64,000 nt of DNA. Origin: Arthrobacter sp. C2 (GTDB taxonomy: Bacteria; Actinomycetota; Actinomycetes; Actinomycetales; Micrococcaceae). The DNA is taken from positions 3,906,001-3,970,000 of the forward strand of contig CP042428.1 in the NCBI GenBank assembly GCA_024207135.1, in the 5' to 3' direction. Below, piece after piece: positions 17,426-27,400 of this stretch (positions are counted from its first letter, which is position 1; each line of letters begins with the position of its first letter). Below the pieces are notes generated by a model, which was not told the DNA's origin, made no database searches, and was given only the letters and a program-made list of their open reading frames with translations. A program made the position numbers and the translations under genes.

Positions 17426-18249
17426 AAAACGCCCGCCCCACCCCCGCCCTGCTCGCCGGGGCCGCGATCGTGGCCCTGATTGCCGCCGCGGCCCTGCTCT
17501 CCTTCGTCTATACGCCCTTTGACCCGTTGCAGGTCAATGCGCCGGCGCGGCTGCAGAGCCCGAGCCTGCAGCACTGGCTGGGCACCGACAACCTGGGCCG
17601 CGACCTGCTCTCCCGCATCCTGGTCGGGGCGCGGATCACGCTGCTGGTCGGGGTGGTCTCGGTGGGCATCGCGGTGCTCATCGGCACCCCGGTCGGCATC
17701 TGGGCCGGGATGAAACGCGGAGCAGTGGAGGAGATCACGATGCGCGGCGCCGACATCCTGCTGGCCTTCCCCGCGCTGCTGCTGGCCATCATGTTCGCCG
17801 CGATCTACGGGGCCTCCACCGTCTCGGCGATGGCGGCGATCGGGCTGGCCTCGGTGCCGGGCTTCGCCCGGGTGGCCCGCGCCGGGACGCTGCAGGTCAT
17901 GAACGCCGAATACGTGCTCGCCGCCCGGGCCGCGGCCCAGCGCCCGGTGCGCATCGCCGCCCGCCACGTGCTGCCCAACATCACCGGCATGCTGCTGATC
18001 CAGTGCTCGGTGACCTTCGCGCTGGCCGTGCTGGCCGAGGCCGCGCTGTCCTTCCTGGGACTGGGCACGCCCCCGCCGGTGCCCTCCTGGGGGCGGATGC
18101 TGCAGGAATCCCAGCAATACTGGGGCAGCTTCCCGGCCATGGCGATCTGGCCCGGACTGGCCATCGCGCTGGCCGTGATGGGCTTCAACCTGCTCGGGGA
18201 CGGCCTGCGCGACCGGCTGGATCCGAAGCTGGGCAGGGGCAAGGCATGA
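17422..18249 (+). CDS. ABC transporter permease, DppC/OppC type
   Basis: A 275-residue permease with one N-terminal membrane segment, the HWLGTDNLGRDLLSRIL motif characteristic of DppC partners, and the EAA loop (MNAEYVLAARAAAQRPVRIAA) before the last two membrane segments. It overlaps both neighbours by 4 nt, so the three proteins are probably made in fixed ratio. Confidence 0.93.
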   Translation: MKNARPTPALLAGAAIVALIAAAALLSFVYTPFDPLQVNAPARLQSPSLQHWLGTDNLGRDLLSRILVGARITLLVGVVSVGIAVLIGTPVGIWAGMKRGAVEEITMRGADILLAFPALLLAIMFAAIYGASTVSAMAAIGLASVPGFARVARAGTLQVMNAEYVLAARAAAQRPVRIAARHVLPNITGMLLIQCSVTFALAVLAEAALSFLGLGTPPPVPSWGRMLQESQQYWGSFPAMAIWPGLAIALAVMGFNLLGDGLRDRLDPKLGRGKA

Positions 18250-19973
18250 ACGAGGAAATAGGCATTGCAGACGAGCCGCTGCTGCGCGTCGACAACCTGG
18301 GCATCGCCGCCGGGGCCACGCCGCTGGTCTCCGAGCTGTCCTTTTCCATGGCAGCCGGCGAGCGCATCGGGCTGATCGGCGAATCCGGGTCCGGCAAGTC
18401 CCTGACCGCCACGGCCCTGCTGGGCCTGCTCCCCGAGGAACTGGCACTGACCGGCAGCGCGCACCTGCGCGGCTTCGCACCGGAGCTTTTCACCGCCGGG
18501 GACAAGGCCATGAGGGGGCTGCGCGGGGACGGGATCTCGATGGTCTTCCAGGAGCCGCTCTCGGCCCTGAACCCGCTGATGAAGGTCGGTGCGCAGGTCG
18601 CCGAGGTGATGCTGGTGCACCGCACCGTGCCCACCCGGGCCGCGGGCCAACGGCGCGCGGTCGAGCTGCTGGCCTCGGTGAAGATCCCCGACCCGGCCCA
18701 GGCGGCCGGGGCCTACCCGCACCAGCTCTCGGGCGGGCAGCGCCAGCGCGTGATGATCGCGATGGCCCTGGCCAACGACCCGCAGCTGCTGCTGGCCGAC
18801 GAGCCGACCACGGCGCTGGATGTCACGGTGCAGTCCCAGGTCCTGGAGCTGATCTCCGCCCAGGTTTCCGAGCGCGGCACCGGGCTGCTGTTTATCACCC
18901 ACGACCTGGCCGTGGTCGCCAACATGTGCACCCGGGTGCTGGTGCTGAACAAGGGCAGGCTGGTGGAATCCGGCGACATCGACAGGATCTTCACGGCCCC
19001 GGCCCACCCGTACACCCGGGCGCTGCTGGCCGCCAGCGACATCTCGGCCACCGATGCACGCGGCCGGCTGTTCACCGTGGACACCGCCGCCGGCTACGTG
19101 CCCCCGGCACTGCGCGAGGCACCGGGCACGGCCGCGCCGGCACCCCGCCGGGCCGCCGCGGGCCCGGCGCTGATCACCGCCACGAACCTGGGCCGGACCT
19201 ACCACCGTGCCCGCACCAAGGCCTTTGGCCCGCGCCCCGTGGTCAAGGCCCTGGATGGGGTCGGCTTCAGCATCGCCGCCGGGGAACGGGTGGGCATCGT
19301 GGGGGAGTCCGGCTCGGGCAAGACCACGCTGCTGCGGATCCTGGCCGGGCTGGATGCCCCGAGCACCGGAAGTGCCGTGGTGGCCGGGACCGAGGTCGCC
19401 GGGGCCAAGGAGGCGGACCTGGCGCCGCTGCGCCGCCAACTGCAGATCGTCTTCCAGGACCCGATGGGTTCGCTGGACCCGCGGATGAAGGTCGCCGACA
19501 TCATTGCCGAGCCGCTGCTGGTGCCCGGCCGGAAGCTGGATGCCCGCGGGCGCGAGGCTGCGGTGCACAAGATGCTGGGGCTCGTGGGCCTGGATCCCGA
19601 GTCCGCCTCCCGCTACCCGCACCAGTTCTCCGGCGGGCAGCGCCAGCGCATCTCCATCGCCCGGGCCCTGGTGAACCGCCCCAGCATCCTGGTGGCCGAC
19701 GAGCCGGTCTCCGCGCTGGATGTCTCGGTGCGCGCCCAGGTGCTGAACCTGCTCGCGGACCTGGTGGACGAGTACGCGCTGACGCTGCTGATGGTCTCCC
19801 ACGACCTGTCGGTGGTGCGCCACCTGTGCGACCGGGTCATCGTGATGAAGGACGGGCGGATCGTGGAAACCGGGGACACCGAGCAGATCTACAACAACCC
19901 CGCCCATCCCTACACGGCACAGCTGGTGGCCAGCTCGCTGGACCTGGCCGAGGAGCTGGCTCCGACCCCGTAG
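18246..19973 (+). CDS. Dual ATP-binding ABC protein (DppD-DppF fusion)
   Basis: A 575-residue protein with two complete nucleotide-binding domains in tandem. The first has Walker A GESGSGKS (about residues 45-52), LSGGQRQR and LADEPTTALDV. The second has GESGSGKTT (about 350-358), FSGGQRQR and VADEPVSALDV. Each is followed by the HPYT oligopeptide-transporter C-terminal sequence. One polypeptide therefore replaces the usual DppD and DppF pair, as in GsiA/YejF-type systems. The ATG overlaps the previous stop by 4 nt. It completes the operon. Confidence 0.93.
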   Translation: MNEEIGIADEPLLRVDNLGIAAGATPLVSELSFSMAAGERIGLIGESGSGKSLTATALLGLLPEELALTGSAHLRGFAPELFTAGDKAMRGLRGDGISMVFQEPLSALNPLMKVGAQVAEVMLVHRTVPTRAAGQRRAVELLASVKIPDPAQAAGAYPHQLSGGQRQRVMIAMALANDPQLLLADEPTTALDVTVQSQVLELISAQVSERGTGLLFITHDLAVVANMCTRVLVLNKGRLVESGDIDRIFTAPAHPYTRALLAASDISATDARGRLFTVDTAAGYVPPALREAPGTAAPAPRRAAAGPALITATNLGRTYHRARTKAFGPRPVVKALDGVGFSIAAGERVGIVGESGSGKTTLLRILAGLDAPSTGSAVVAGTEVAGAKEADLAPLRRQLQIVFQDPMGSLDPRMKVADIIAEPLLVPGRKLDARGREAAVHKMLGLVGLDPESASRYPHQFSGGQRQRISIARALVNRPSILVADEPVSALDVSVRAQVLNLLADLVDEYALTLLMVSHDLSVVRHLCDRVIVMKDGRIVETGDTEQIYNNPAHPYTAQLVASSLDLAEELAPTP

Positions 19974-20178
19974 GGTGGCTGGCACGGAACCGGGATTGCC
20001 GGAATCCGCCCCGCCCCGGTGAACCCCGGGTTGGTGGCCGTTGCCGGGCACCCGGTCAGCGGCAGCGGGATCCGCGCATCGAGGATCTTGTGTTCCGGAG
20101 CCGTCCTGGCCTCCCTGCCCGGCGCGGTGGTCCTGCCGCTGGCCAAGGCCGGGTGAAGCTCCCACTAAACTGGTACCC

Positions 20179-20745
20179 ATGCGCATCGTAGTTCTTGTCT
20201 CCGGCACCGGGTCCAACCTCCAGTCCGTCATCGACGCCGTCGCCGACGGGTCGCTGAAAAACGTGGAAATCGCCGCCGTCGGCGCAGACAAATACGGCAC
20301 CCACGGCGTGGAACGCTCCGCGGCCGCCGGCATCGAGACCTTCGTGGTGAACTTCAAGGACTATGCCGAGCGCGCGGACTGGAACCACGCGCTGACCGAA
20401 AAGTGCCTGTCCTACGAGCCGGACTACGTGGTCTCCTCGGGGTTCATGCGTATCGTCGGGGAAGAGTTCATCAACGCCTTCGACGGCACCTACATCAACA
20501 CCCACCCGGCCCTGCTGCCCGCTTTCCCGGGCGCCCACGGCGTGCGCGACGCGCTGGCCTACGGGGTCAAGGTCACTGGCTGCACCGTGCACATCGCCGA
20601 CGCGGGCGTGGACACCGGTCCGATCCTGCGCCAGGAAGCGGTGGTGATCGAGGACGACGACACCGAGGAGTCGCTGCACGAGCGCATCAAGGTCGTCGAG
20701 CGCCGCCTGCTCATCGCCACGCTGGCGGACCTGGCCGGGAAGTAG
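20179..20745 (+). CDS. purN: Phosphoribosylglycinamide formyltransferase
   Basis: A 188-residue GAR transformylase. It transfers formyl from 10-formyl-tetrahydrofolate to glycinamide ribonucleotide, the third step of purine synthesis. It has the phosphate-binding GTGSNL, the catalytic Asn and His in INTHPALLPAFPG, and the catalytic Asp region HIADAGVDTGPI. The length matches the family. TAAACT ends 7 nt before the ATG, so the mRNA is probably leaderless. It is separated from its usual partner purH by about 12.6 kb here. A strong terminator follows. Confidence 0.97.
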   Translation: MRIVVLVSGTGSNLQSVIDAVADGSLKNVEIAAVGADKYGTHGVERSAAAGIETFVVNFKDYAERADWNHALTEKCLSYEPDYVVSSGFMRIVGEEFINAFDGTYINTHPALLPAFPGAHGVRDALAYGVKVTGCTVHIADAGVDTGPILRQEAVVIEDDDTEESLHERIKVVERRLLIATLADLAGK

Positions 20746-20767
20746 CACCCGGCTTTTCGAAGCAGGA

Positions 20768-20806
20768 GGCCTGCCCGGATTGGATCCGGGCGGGCCTTCC
20801 GTTTAG
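20768..20806 (+). terminator. Terminator after purN
   Basis: A 13-bp G/C-rich stem (20768-20780 with 20784-20796, one mismatch, 3-nt loop) is followed by TTCCGTTT, placed 20 bp after the purN stop. Confidence 0.8.
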
Positions 20807-20835
20807 GCAGAGCTTGCAGGACCGCCCCAACGGCA

Positions 20836-20937
20836 TCACGCGTGGTTAAGCAGCTCGCGGAGGGAATGTACCGCATCGGCAAGCTCGTCTTTGCCTACGC
20901 CGAGGCGGTTGGGGTGCTGCGAACCGAAGCAAAGCAC
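20836..20937 (-). pseudogene. Possible 33-residue coding remnant
   Basis: A short GTG-initiated frame with the helix-like ending KDELADAVHSLRELLNHA downstream of the HTH gene. It has no clear ribosome-binding site and may be the tail of a decayed partner of that gene or chance. I do not recognise it. Confidence 0.2.
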
Positions 20938-20973
20938 CTTCCGGGCACACGGAAGCTTTGGCGAAGACGCTGC

Positions 20974-21657
20974 TCAGGCATTGGCGATTATCCGCTGCAA
21001 TGTATCCCGCCCTGCCCCGCGTTCGCGGATGTCGTCGGAGTCCATCAAATCCAGTGCGATGACGGCGTCGGAACCCACTGCGCCCGAAACCAGTTCGGGG
21101 TCGTCTAAGAACCTGACAAGCACGCCGCCCGTTTCGTCGTTGGCAGGGGGAATCTGATCAAGCAACGACTCGGCTGAACCGGTCCAATACCCTTCCAAAC
21201 GGTCCTCATCCAGAACACCGGCCAAACCGAACCGGCCGGCAACGGATTCCTGGGCGATCGAACTGACACCGGTTGGCAGCAGCATTCCGGTGAGACTGGA
21301 ACGAACCCGCGAGCCCGCGCTGAATCGCCTCACCTGGCAGTGGTTTCGCGCCAAACGCTGCAACTCGGACGCTTCCATCGAGCGCAACTGCCTGGTGAGC
21401 CTGGAACGACGGGGCTGGTCGATGAGTTCCGTCTGGTGGTGGTGCAGTATTTCCAACGCCGCCCATGCGGTTCTCGGAGACCAGATACGTCCCGGGGCCT
21501 GCGAGCAGCGTTGGATCCTGTGGATGGATGCCGGTTCGAAAAGAAGCCTGCCAGCCATTTTTGTCGCCTGGAGCCGACCGCTATTTACCAGGCGTCGCAC
21601 TGCTGCCGGGGAGATGCCAAGCACCTCGGAGGCCATGGCAGTCGTGTAGAGATCCAT
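20974..21657 (-). CDS. Helix-turn-helix (MerR/excisionase-like) protein
   Basis: A 227-residue protein. The first 45 residues form an excisionase/MerR-type helix-turn-helix (MASEVLGISPAAVRRLVNSGRLQATKMAGRLLF). The remaining 180 residues are a helical domain I do not recognise. HTH proteins of this layout often regulate themselves and a toxin-like partner, but no intact partner is adjacent. A perfect GTTTCA-N8-TGAAAC palindrome covers the -10 region next to the ATG, so autorepression is likely. Codon bias is weaker than in the purine genes, in keeping with an accessory origin. Confidence 0.7.
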   Translation of the reverse strand: MDLYTTAMASEVLGISPAAVRRLVNSGRLQATKMAGRLLFEPASIHRIQRCSQAPGRIWSPRTAWAALEILHHHQTELIDQPRRSRLTRQLRSMEASELQRLARNHCQVRRFSAGSRVRSSLTGMLLPTGVSSIAQESVAGRFGLAGVLDEDRLEGYWTGSAESLLDQIPPANDETGGVLVRFLDDPELVSGAVGSDAVIALDLMDSDDIRERGAGRDTLQRIIANA

Positions 21658-21677
21658 GTTTCAATCATGTCTGAAAC
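21658..21677. promoter_or_regulatory. Candidate autoregulatory operator of the HTH gene
   Basis: The perfect inverted repeat GTTTCA-N8-TGAAAC directly abuts the start codon of the HTH gene and overlaps its presumed -10 box (CATGAT, 6 nt from the ATG). A protein bound here would block transcription of the HTH gene. Confidence 0.5.
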
Positions 21678-21785
21678 GACACTATTGATACATAGTTGGT
21701 GAATCCATCTGCCTGGGAATACTTATGAGTGCTGCGTAACGACTCCAGAGGCGCCCGGCCTCGACTCCGAGGTCCACTTGGCGGG

Positions 21786-22304
21786 TCAATCGGTGAAGAC
21801 GTTCCAGCAAATGGCATTGCGGTGCTTCTGGTCATCGAGAACCAGTTCACGGACCGCCGCAGGCAGTTGGGAGCGTTGCCATTCCCGTTCCGCTGCACGG
21901 GCCGCCGCGGCGTCCCGGGATTCCGCAGCGGCACCGGCCGCTCGGATGGCGTATGCGGCGGCACCCAGATCGTGGGCTGCCACGTGGGCCACGGCGACGG
22001 CCTGCCCGGCCGCAAGGGCCGCGAACTTCACCGGATCGGGCATGGAGCGCCCGGCGGAATTGGCCACGAAGGCCTCTCGGTGCGCTTCGCGCATCGGGAC
22101 CTCGCCACGGATCCAGGCCCGGCCGACCTCGATGGCGTGCCGGGGTCGGGTATCGCCAGGTTGCCGGTCCTCAAAGAGCGGCAGCACGTGTTCGGCGCAG
22201 TCCAGCGCCCAGGCGGCAAGCATCCGGTGGTGTTCATCGCTCAGTGTGCCCCCGCGACGGATGGTGACCAGCCGGGGATCGCGCTCCTTGGGAAGGATCG
22301 GCAT
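21786..22304 (-). CDS. Putative immunity protein (Imm-5-like)
   Basis: A 172-residue protein resembling a small actinobacterial family annotated as putative immunity protein. Marks are DPRLVTIRRGGTL at the start, ALDCAEHVLPLFE, RPRHAIEVGRAWIRGE, the alanine-rich AVAHVAAHDLGAAAYAI helix and the ending ELVLDDQKHRNAICW. The ATG at 22304 gives the family N-terminus and has TATATT 6 nt upstream (leaderless). No polymorphic toxin is encoded nearby, so either it is an orphan or the immunity label, which rests on weak family evidence, is wrong. Confidence 0.7.
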   Translation of the reverse strand: MPILPKERDPRLVTIRRGGTLSDEHHRMLAAWALDCAEHVLPLFEDRQPGDTRPRHAIEVGRAWIRGEVPMREAHREAFVANSAGRSMPDPVKFAALAAGQAVAVAHVAAHDLGAAAYAIRAAGAAAESRDAAAARAAEREWQRSQLPAAVRELVLDDQKHRNAICWNVFTD

Positions 22305-22637
22305 GCTGCAAATATACGCTTCACGAAGTTCCAAGGCACGGGGGTCCAGGGCGAAGCTTGCAGGTTTTCCGGGACGTGGCACGGCGAGGGGAATCGGCAC
22401 GTCGTTGATCAACGCAAGCGAGGGATCTGGCACGGTTGGCGGGTGGGGAACGGACTGCCCGATAGGAGGGCCATCCGTGCGGCCTGGCGGACCGTCCTGA
22501 AATCACCGAGGATGCCGCCGTGGGCGTCGTCTTGCATTTTCAGGATATCGCCTGCCAGGGGGCTTGCCGCAAGCCCCGCGGCGTGCCATACACTGCTCGA
22601 AAGTGCCCTTGGAGGCACACCATCGGGAGGGAAGAAC

Positions 22638-24104
22638 ATGGCGGATGTCCTCATCGTGGGCAGCGGCCCGGCCGGAATGATGCTGGCCGGGGAATTGGCC
22701 GTGGCAGGCATCGACGTGGAGATCATGGAGCGGCGGCCGACGGGGGCGCTGGCCGAATCCCGTGCCGGGGGCTTCCACTGCCGAACCATCGAGATCCTCG
22801 ACCAGCGCGGGATTGCCGATCGATTCCTGGCGGCGGGAAAAACGGTGCAGACCGCCCGCTTCGGCAGCACTGTGCTGGACATCAGCGATTTTCCCACGCG
22901 GCACCCCTATGGGCTTGGACTGTGGCAGAGCCAGATACAACCAATCCTCGAAGACTGGATCAACCAGCTCGGCGTGCCCGTGCACCATGGGCGGGAGGTC
23001 ATCGGCTTCGACCAGGGCGACACCGGGGTCACGGTCGAGACCGCCGGCGGCGGCAACCACCGCACGGCGTACCTGGTGGGTGCCGACGGTGGACGCAGCC
23101 TGGTTCGCAAGGCGGCCGGCATCGATTTCCCCGGATGGGAAGCAACCCGCAGCAACCTGATCGCCGAAGTGGAAGTGTCCGAGGAACCACCCGCCGGTAC
23201 GTTGCTGGATGCGGCGGGAGTCCACGGCTTCAGCCTGCTCGACGACGGGCGCACCTATCGCGTCATCACCACGGAGCAGCAGCTCGGATCGCGGGAGGCA
23301 CCCGGAGTAGGCGATCTGGCCGATTCCCTGACCGCGGCGTACGGGACGGACTTCGGAGTGCACAGCCCAACCTCGATCTCCAGGTTCACCGACGCCACAA
23401 GGCAGGCAGCAACATACCGCAAGGGACGGGTGCTGCTGGTCGGGGACGCCGCGCACGTGCACTATCCCGCCGGCGGCCAGGGGATCGGCCTGGGCATGCA
23501 GGATGCCGTGAACCTCGGCTGGAAACTCGCGCAGGTCCTCAAGGGCAGCTCACCGGATTCCCTGCTGGAGACCTACCACGCTGAGCGGCATCCCGTGGGG
23601 CTCCGCGCGCTCAAGCACTCCATGGCGCAAACGGCCCTGCAACGCCATGACGCACGCTCCGCAGCGCTCGCCGAGACCGTCAGCGAGCTGATGCACATGG
23701 ACCAGCCGCGCCAGCACCTCGCCGCATTGATCCACGGCCTCGACATCGCCTACGACCTCGGGGAAGGACACCCGCTGCTCGGGCGACGCATGCCCGATCT
23801 CGACCTTGACACGCCCAACGGCCCCACACGGGTCTTCGTCCTGCTTCATGATGCCAAGCCGGTGCTGCTCAAGCTGGCCGGGTCCAACCGCCTCGAGATC
23901 GCGCCGTGGGCAGACCGGGTGCAGCAAGTCGAAGCCCGGTTCAACGGCCCTTTGAAGCTTCCTCTCCTGGGTGAGGTGGCGGCCCCCGCCGCGGTGTTGG
24001 TCCGCCCGGACGGCTACGTCGCCTGGGTGGGTGAAGGCTCCGACCAAGGGCTTGCTGACGCGCTCACGCGCTGGTTTGGATCGGGGACGCCCGCCAGAAC
24101 GTGA
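22638..24104 (+). CDS. FAD-dependent aromatic monooxygenase (PheA/TfdB type)
   Basis: A 488-residue flavoprotein hydroxylase. The N-terminal Rossmann motif GSGPAGMMLAGELA binds the FAD ADP moiety. YLVGADGGRSLVRKAAGI is the DG motif, and GDAAHVHYPAGGQGIGLGMQDAVNLGWKL is the GD motif that contacts the FAD ribityl chain. The C-terminal 120 residues form the thioredoxin-like domain seen in phenol and polyketide hydroxylases. GGGAGGG lies about 7 nt before the ATG. It stands alone between an immunity-like gene and a gene remnant, so its aromatic substrate cannot be inferred. Confidence 0.88.
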   Translation: MADVLIVGSGPAGMMLAGELAVAGIDVEIMERRPTGALAESRAGGFHCRTIEILDQRGIADRFLAAGKTVQTARFGSTVLDISDFPTRHPYGLGLWQSQIQPILEDWINQLGVPVHHGREVIGFDQGDTGVTVETAGGGNHRTAYLVGADGGRSLVRKAAGIDFPGWEATRSNLIAEVEVSEEPPAGTLLDAAGVHGFSLLDDGRTYRVITTEQQLGSREAPGVGDLADSLTAAYGTDFGVHSPTSISRFTDATRQAATYRKGRVLLVGDAAHVHYPAGGQGIGLGMQDAVNLGWKLAQVLKGSSPDSLLETYHAERHPVGLRALKHSMAQTALQRHDARSAALAETVSELMHMDQPRQHLAALIHGLDIAYDLGEGHPLLGRRMPDLDLDTPNGPTRVFVLLHDAKPVLLKLAGSNRLEIAPWADRVQQVEARFNGPLKLPLLGEVAAPAAVLVRPDGYVAWVGEGSDQGLADALTRWFGSGTPART

Positions 24105-24245
24105 TCGTTCCAGGGGAGTACGCCGTTACTCCTGCGATGTCCGCACGCGTCGTCACGACGACCCCATGACCGGCGGCGGAAACCTGGCGGGGACGGCCAC
24201 CGCCGGTGCGGAAAGCGGGAGTTATTTCGTTGCCGCGACCGTTGA

Positions 24246-24377
24246 TCATCGGCGGTTCCGGGTGCGTTCCTTGTGCATGATCATTTCCGTCTCGACGGGG
24301 AGGAAGCCGAGCTTCGAGTTGATGGAACGCATCCACTTGTTTTCGTCGTCACTGCTGGACCTGACCCCACCGGCCAT
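24246..24377 (-). pseudogene. C-terminal remnant of a GNAT acetyltransferase
   Basis: The minus strand encodes a 43-residue frame with DDENKWMRSINSKLGFLPV. This matches the N..ENxxMxxINxxLGFxPV ending of GNAT N-acetyltransferases, where the Asn and the LGF strand close the acetyl-CoA site. Nothing upstream encodes the rest of the domain; the 3' end of the alpha-mannosidase gene begins 39 bp away. It is therefore a deletion remnant. Confidence 0.6.
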
Positions 24378-24415
24378 CGCCCTGCGGGACCTGCACCAAA
24401 ACGAAGAATCGGGTG

Positions 24416-27400
24416 CTAGCGACCGAGGCGGAAGCGCAGGGTTCGCACCTCGAAGGCCGTCAAGGAAATTCTTACCGACCCGTTGGTGTGTTCGGCAATG
24501 CCGCCGTCACCCTCGATGGCGTCCTCCAGGAGGCTGATCACGGATGCCGAATCCACCGGATGGTGCATGTTTACGGTGCCGGAGGCGCGGCGGCCCAGGG
24601 ACTCGTAGACGCGCACGACCAGGTCGCCGGACTTGTCGCCTGCCAGCTTCACGCTGGAGAGCACGGTGCCCGTTCCGTCGACGGTGACCAGCGGGTCGAA
24701 CCCGTGGGCGCCGGTGAGGGTGCGCTGCGTGGAGTTCAGCAGGGCGCCGGCCTCGGTGGCCGAGGCGATGTCGGCGCCGATGACCAGGCCGTAGCGGTGG
24801 GTCTGGATGCCCTGGTCGGTCTCCGGATCCGGGAAGCGCGGGGCACGCAGCAGCGACAAGCGAACGTTGGTTGTTACGCCGGCCTCGGTGGAATCTCGGG
24901 TGACGTCGAAACCGTAAATGGAATCGTTGACCAGCGCGGCTCCGAAGCCCGGTTCCTCGGCGAGCACGAAGCGGTGCATCGAGGTTTCGAACTTTGCCGC
25001 CTCCCAGCTGGTGTTCACGTGGGTGACGCGCTTGTGGTAGCCGAACTGGGTCTCGGCGATCACATGCTCGGCGCGGATATCCAGCGGGAATGCGACCTTG
25101 AGGAATTTCTCGGTCTCGTGCCAGTCGGTGACCTGCTCGATCTGCAGCACCCGTGAACCGGGGGAAAGCGTCAGTTCCTGGCGCAGGGTCGAGGCGGAGA
25201 AACTGCGTTCGATGATGACGCGGGCGGTGCCGTCCTCATCGGTGGACAGCGAGATCGCATCGAGTCCGCGCAGGTCGGTGACCTGGTTGCGGTAGTACTT
25301 GTCAACGTCCCAGGCATCCCACTTGTTCGGGAAGTCTTGGTGCAGTTGTAGCAGGTTGGCCTCGGTGCCCACCGCGATGGTTTCGCGGCCCGTGGCGTTC
25401 TCGACCGCCGAGGTGATCAGGCCTTCGCGGGAAATGACGATGGTGACCAGCTCATTGGACAGCACGAAGCCGTCGGCCGACTCGCTGGCCATCACTGTGT
25501 CGGCGACCGGGGCCAGCTCGGCCACCGGCATGCCGGCTCCGGTGCGGATGCCCGAGCGGGTGAACGACGCAGCGTTCATCGCGATCGGGGTCTCGCCCTT
25601 GCCGACCAGGGCGGCCTGCGCCGCGGCGATGATCGCCTCGGTGGCCTTGGTGACCCGCGCGTACTCGGCAACGACCTCGCGGTGCACCCAGGCGATCGAG
25701 GTGCCCGGAAGGATGTCGTGGAACTGGTTGAGCAGAACCGTCTTCCAGAGTGCGTCGATCTCCTCGTGCGGGTACTCGAAGCCGGTGTACACGGCGGCGG
25801 TGGCGGCCCAGAGCTCGGCCTCCACCAGCAGCTGCTCGGTGCGGCGGTTGCCCTGCTTGGTCCGGTGCTGGGAAGTCAGCGTGGCGCGGTGCAACTCCAG
25901 GTAGAGCTCGCCCATCCACACCGGCGGGTTTGCCAGCTCGGTCTTGGCACGCCTGAAGAACTCGTCGGGGTGTTCCCACTTCACCTTGGCGCTGCCCTCG
26001 AGGTCGGCCAGGCGGCGTGCCTTGCCGGTCATCTCGCGGGTGGTGCCGCCGCCGCCGTCTCCCCAGCCCACCGGGGCAATGGAGCCGGTGGCGCGGCGGG
26101 ATTCGCGGAACTGGCGCGAGGCGCGGGCAACCTCTTCGCCCGAAAGCTGCGAGTTGTAGGTGTCCATGGACGGGAAGTGGCTGAAGACGCGCGAGCCGTC
26201 GATTCCCTCCCAGTTGAACGTGTGGTGCGGGAATACGTTCTGCTGGTTCCAGGAGATCTTCTGGGTGAAGAACCATTCGAAGCCGGCCCGTTTCATCAGC
26301 TGCGGAAGCGCGGGGGAGTACCCGAAGGAGTCCGGCAGCCAGACCCCGGCGCAGGTTATCCCGAATTCCTCGCGGAAGAAGCGCTGGCCGTAGTAGAACT
26401 GGCGGACCATGGATTCGCCCGAGGGCATCACGGTGTCCGACTCGACCCACATGCCGCCCAGCGGCAGGAAGCGTCCGGAGGCCACGGCTTCCTTGACCCG
26501 GCCGTAGACCTCGGGGCGGTGCTCCTTGAGCCAGGCGTATTGCTGGGCGCTGGACATGCCGTAGAGGAAGTCCTCGTCGTGATCGAGCATTTCCACCATG
26601 GAGGAGGAGGTCCGGGCGACCTTGCGGATGGTCTCGCGCACCGGCCACAGCCAGGCCGAGTCGATGTGGGAATGGCCCACCGCGGAGATGCGGTGCGCGG
26701 ATTCGTCGGCGCGCGTGGCGAGCACCCCTGCCAGTTCGGCGCGGGCCGCGGGCGCGGTTTCGGTGATCCGCTGCAGGTCCAGCACGTCAAGGGCGTTGTC
26801 CATGGCCTGCAGGATGCGCATGCGGCGCGGGCCCGCGGGCAGCTCGGCCTGCAGCTCGAGCAGCACCTCCAGGTCCAGGGAGAGCTCGTGGACCTCGGGT
26901 TCGAAGATCGCTAGGTCCATGCGTCCGGTGGTGTAAAGCCTGCGCGAGGACGAGGTCTGGATGTCGCCTTCCTGGGTCGGAAGGAACGGGTGGTAGTCCA
27001 GCAGCACCGGGTTGGCGGCGGCCTCGATAAAGTAGTCCACCTTCTCGTCGCCCTTGGCGCTGTCGGCAACGGGGATCCACTGGTTGCGCGGGTTGATGGC
27101 CTTTACGGTGCTGCCGTCGGCCCGGTGGACCAGGCCTTCGCATTGGAAGCCGGTCATGTTCTTGTCAAAGCCCAAATCAACCAGGGCCTCGACGCGCTTG
27201 CCGGCCCATGCTGCCGGGACGGTGCCGCGCAGGTGGAACCAGGTCGTTCCCCACGCCGCGCCCCAGGCGGTGCCGACCGAATAATCGATGTAGTCCAGGC
27301 CCATGGCTTCGGCCGGCGCGATGGGCTCGCCGGGAAGTTCGTGCCATTGAACCTCCAGCGGGAGGGCAACGGGGTGGATGGCAGGGCGGATGCGTTCCCC

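Noticed and set aside
17805-20357. An 850-codon open frame on the minus strand
   Set aside because: It lies entirely opposite the ABC ATPase and purN genes, is low-complexity (Gly, Gln, His, Arg) and has no domain. It is a product of the strong third-position G/C bias.
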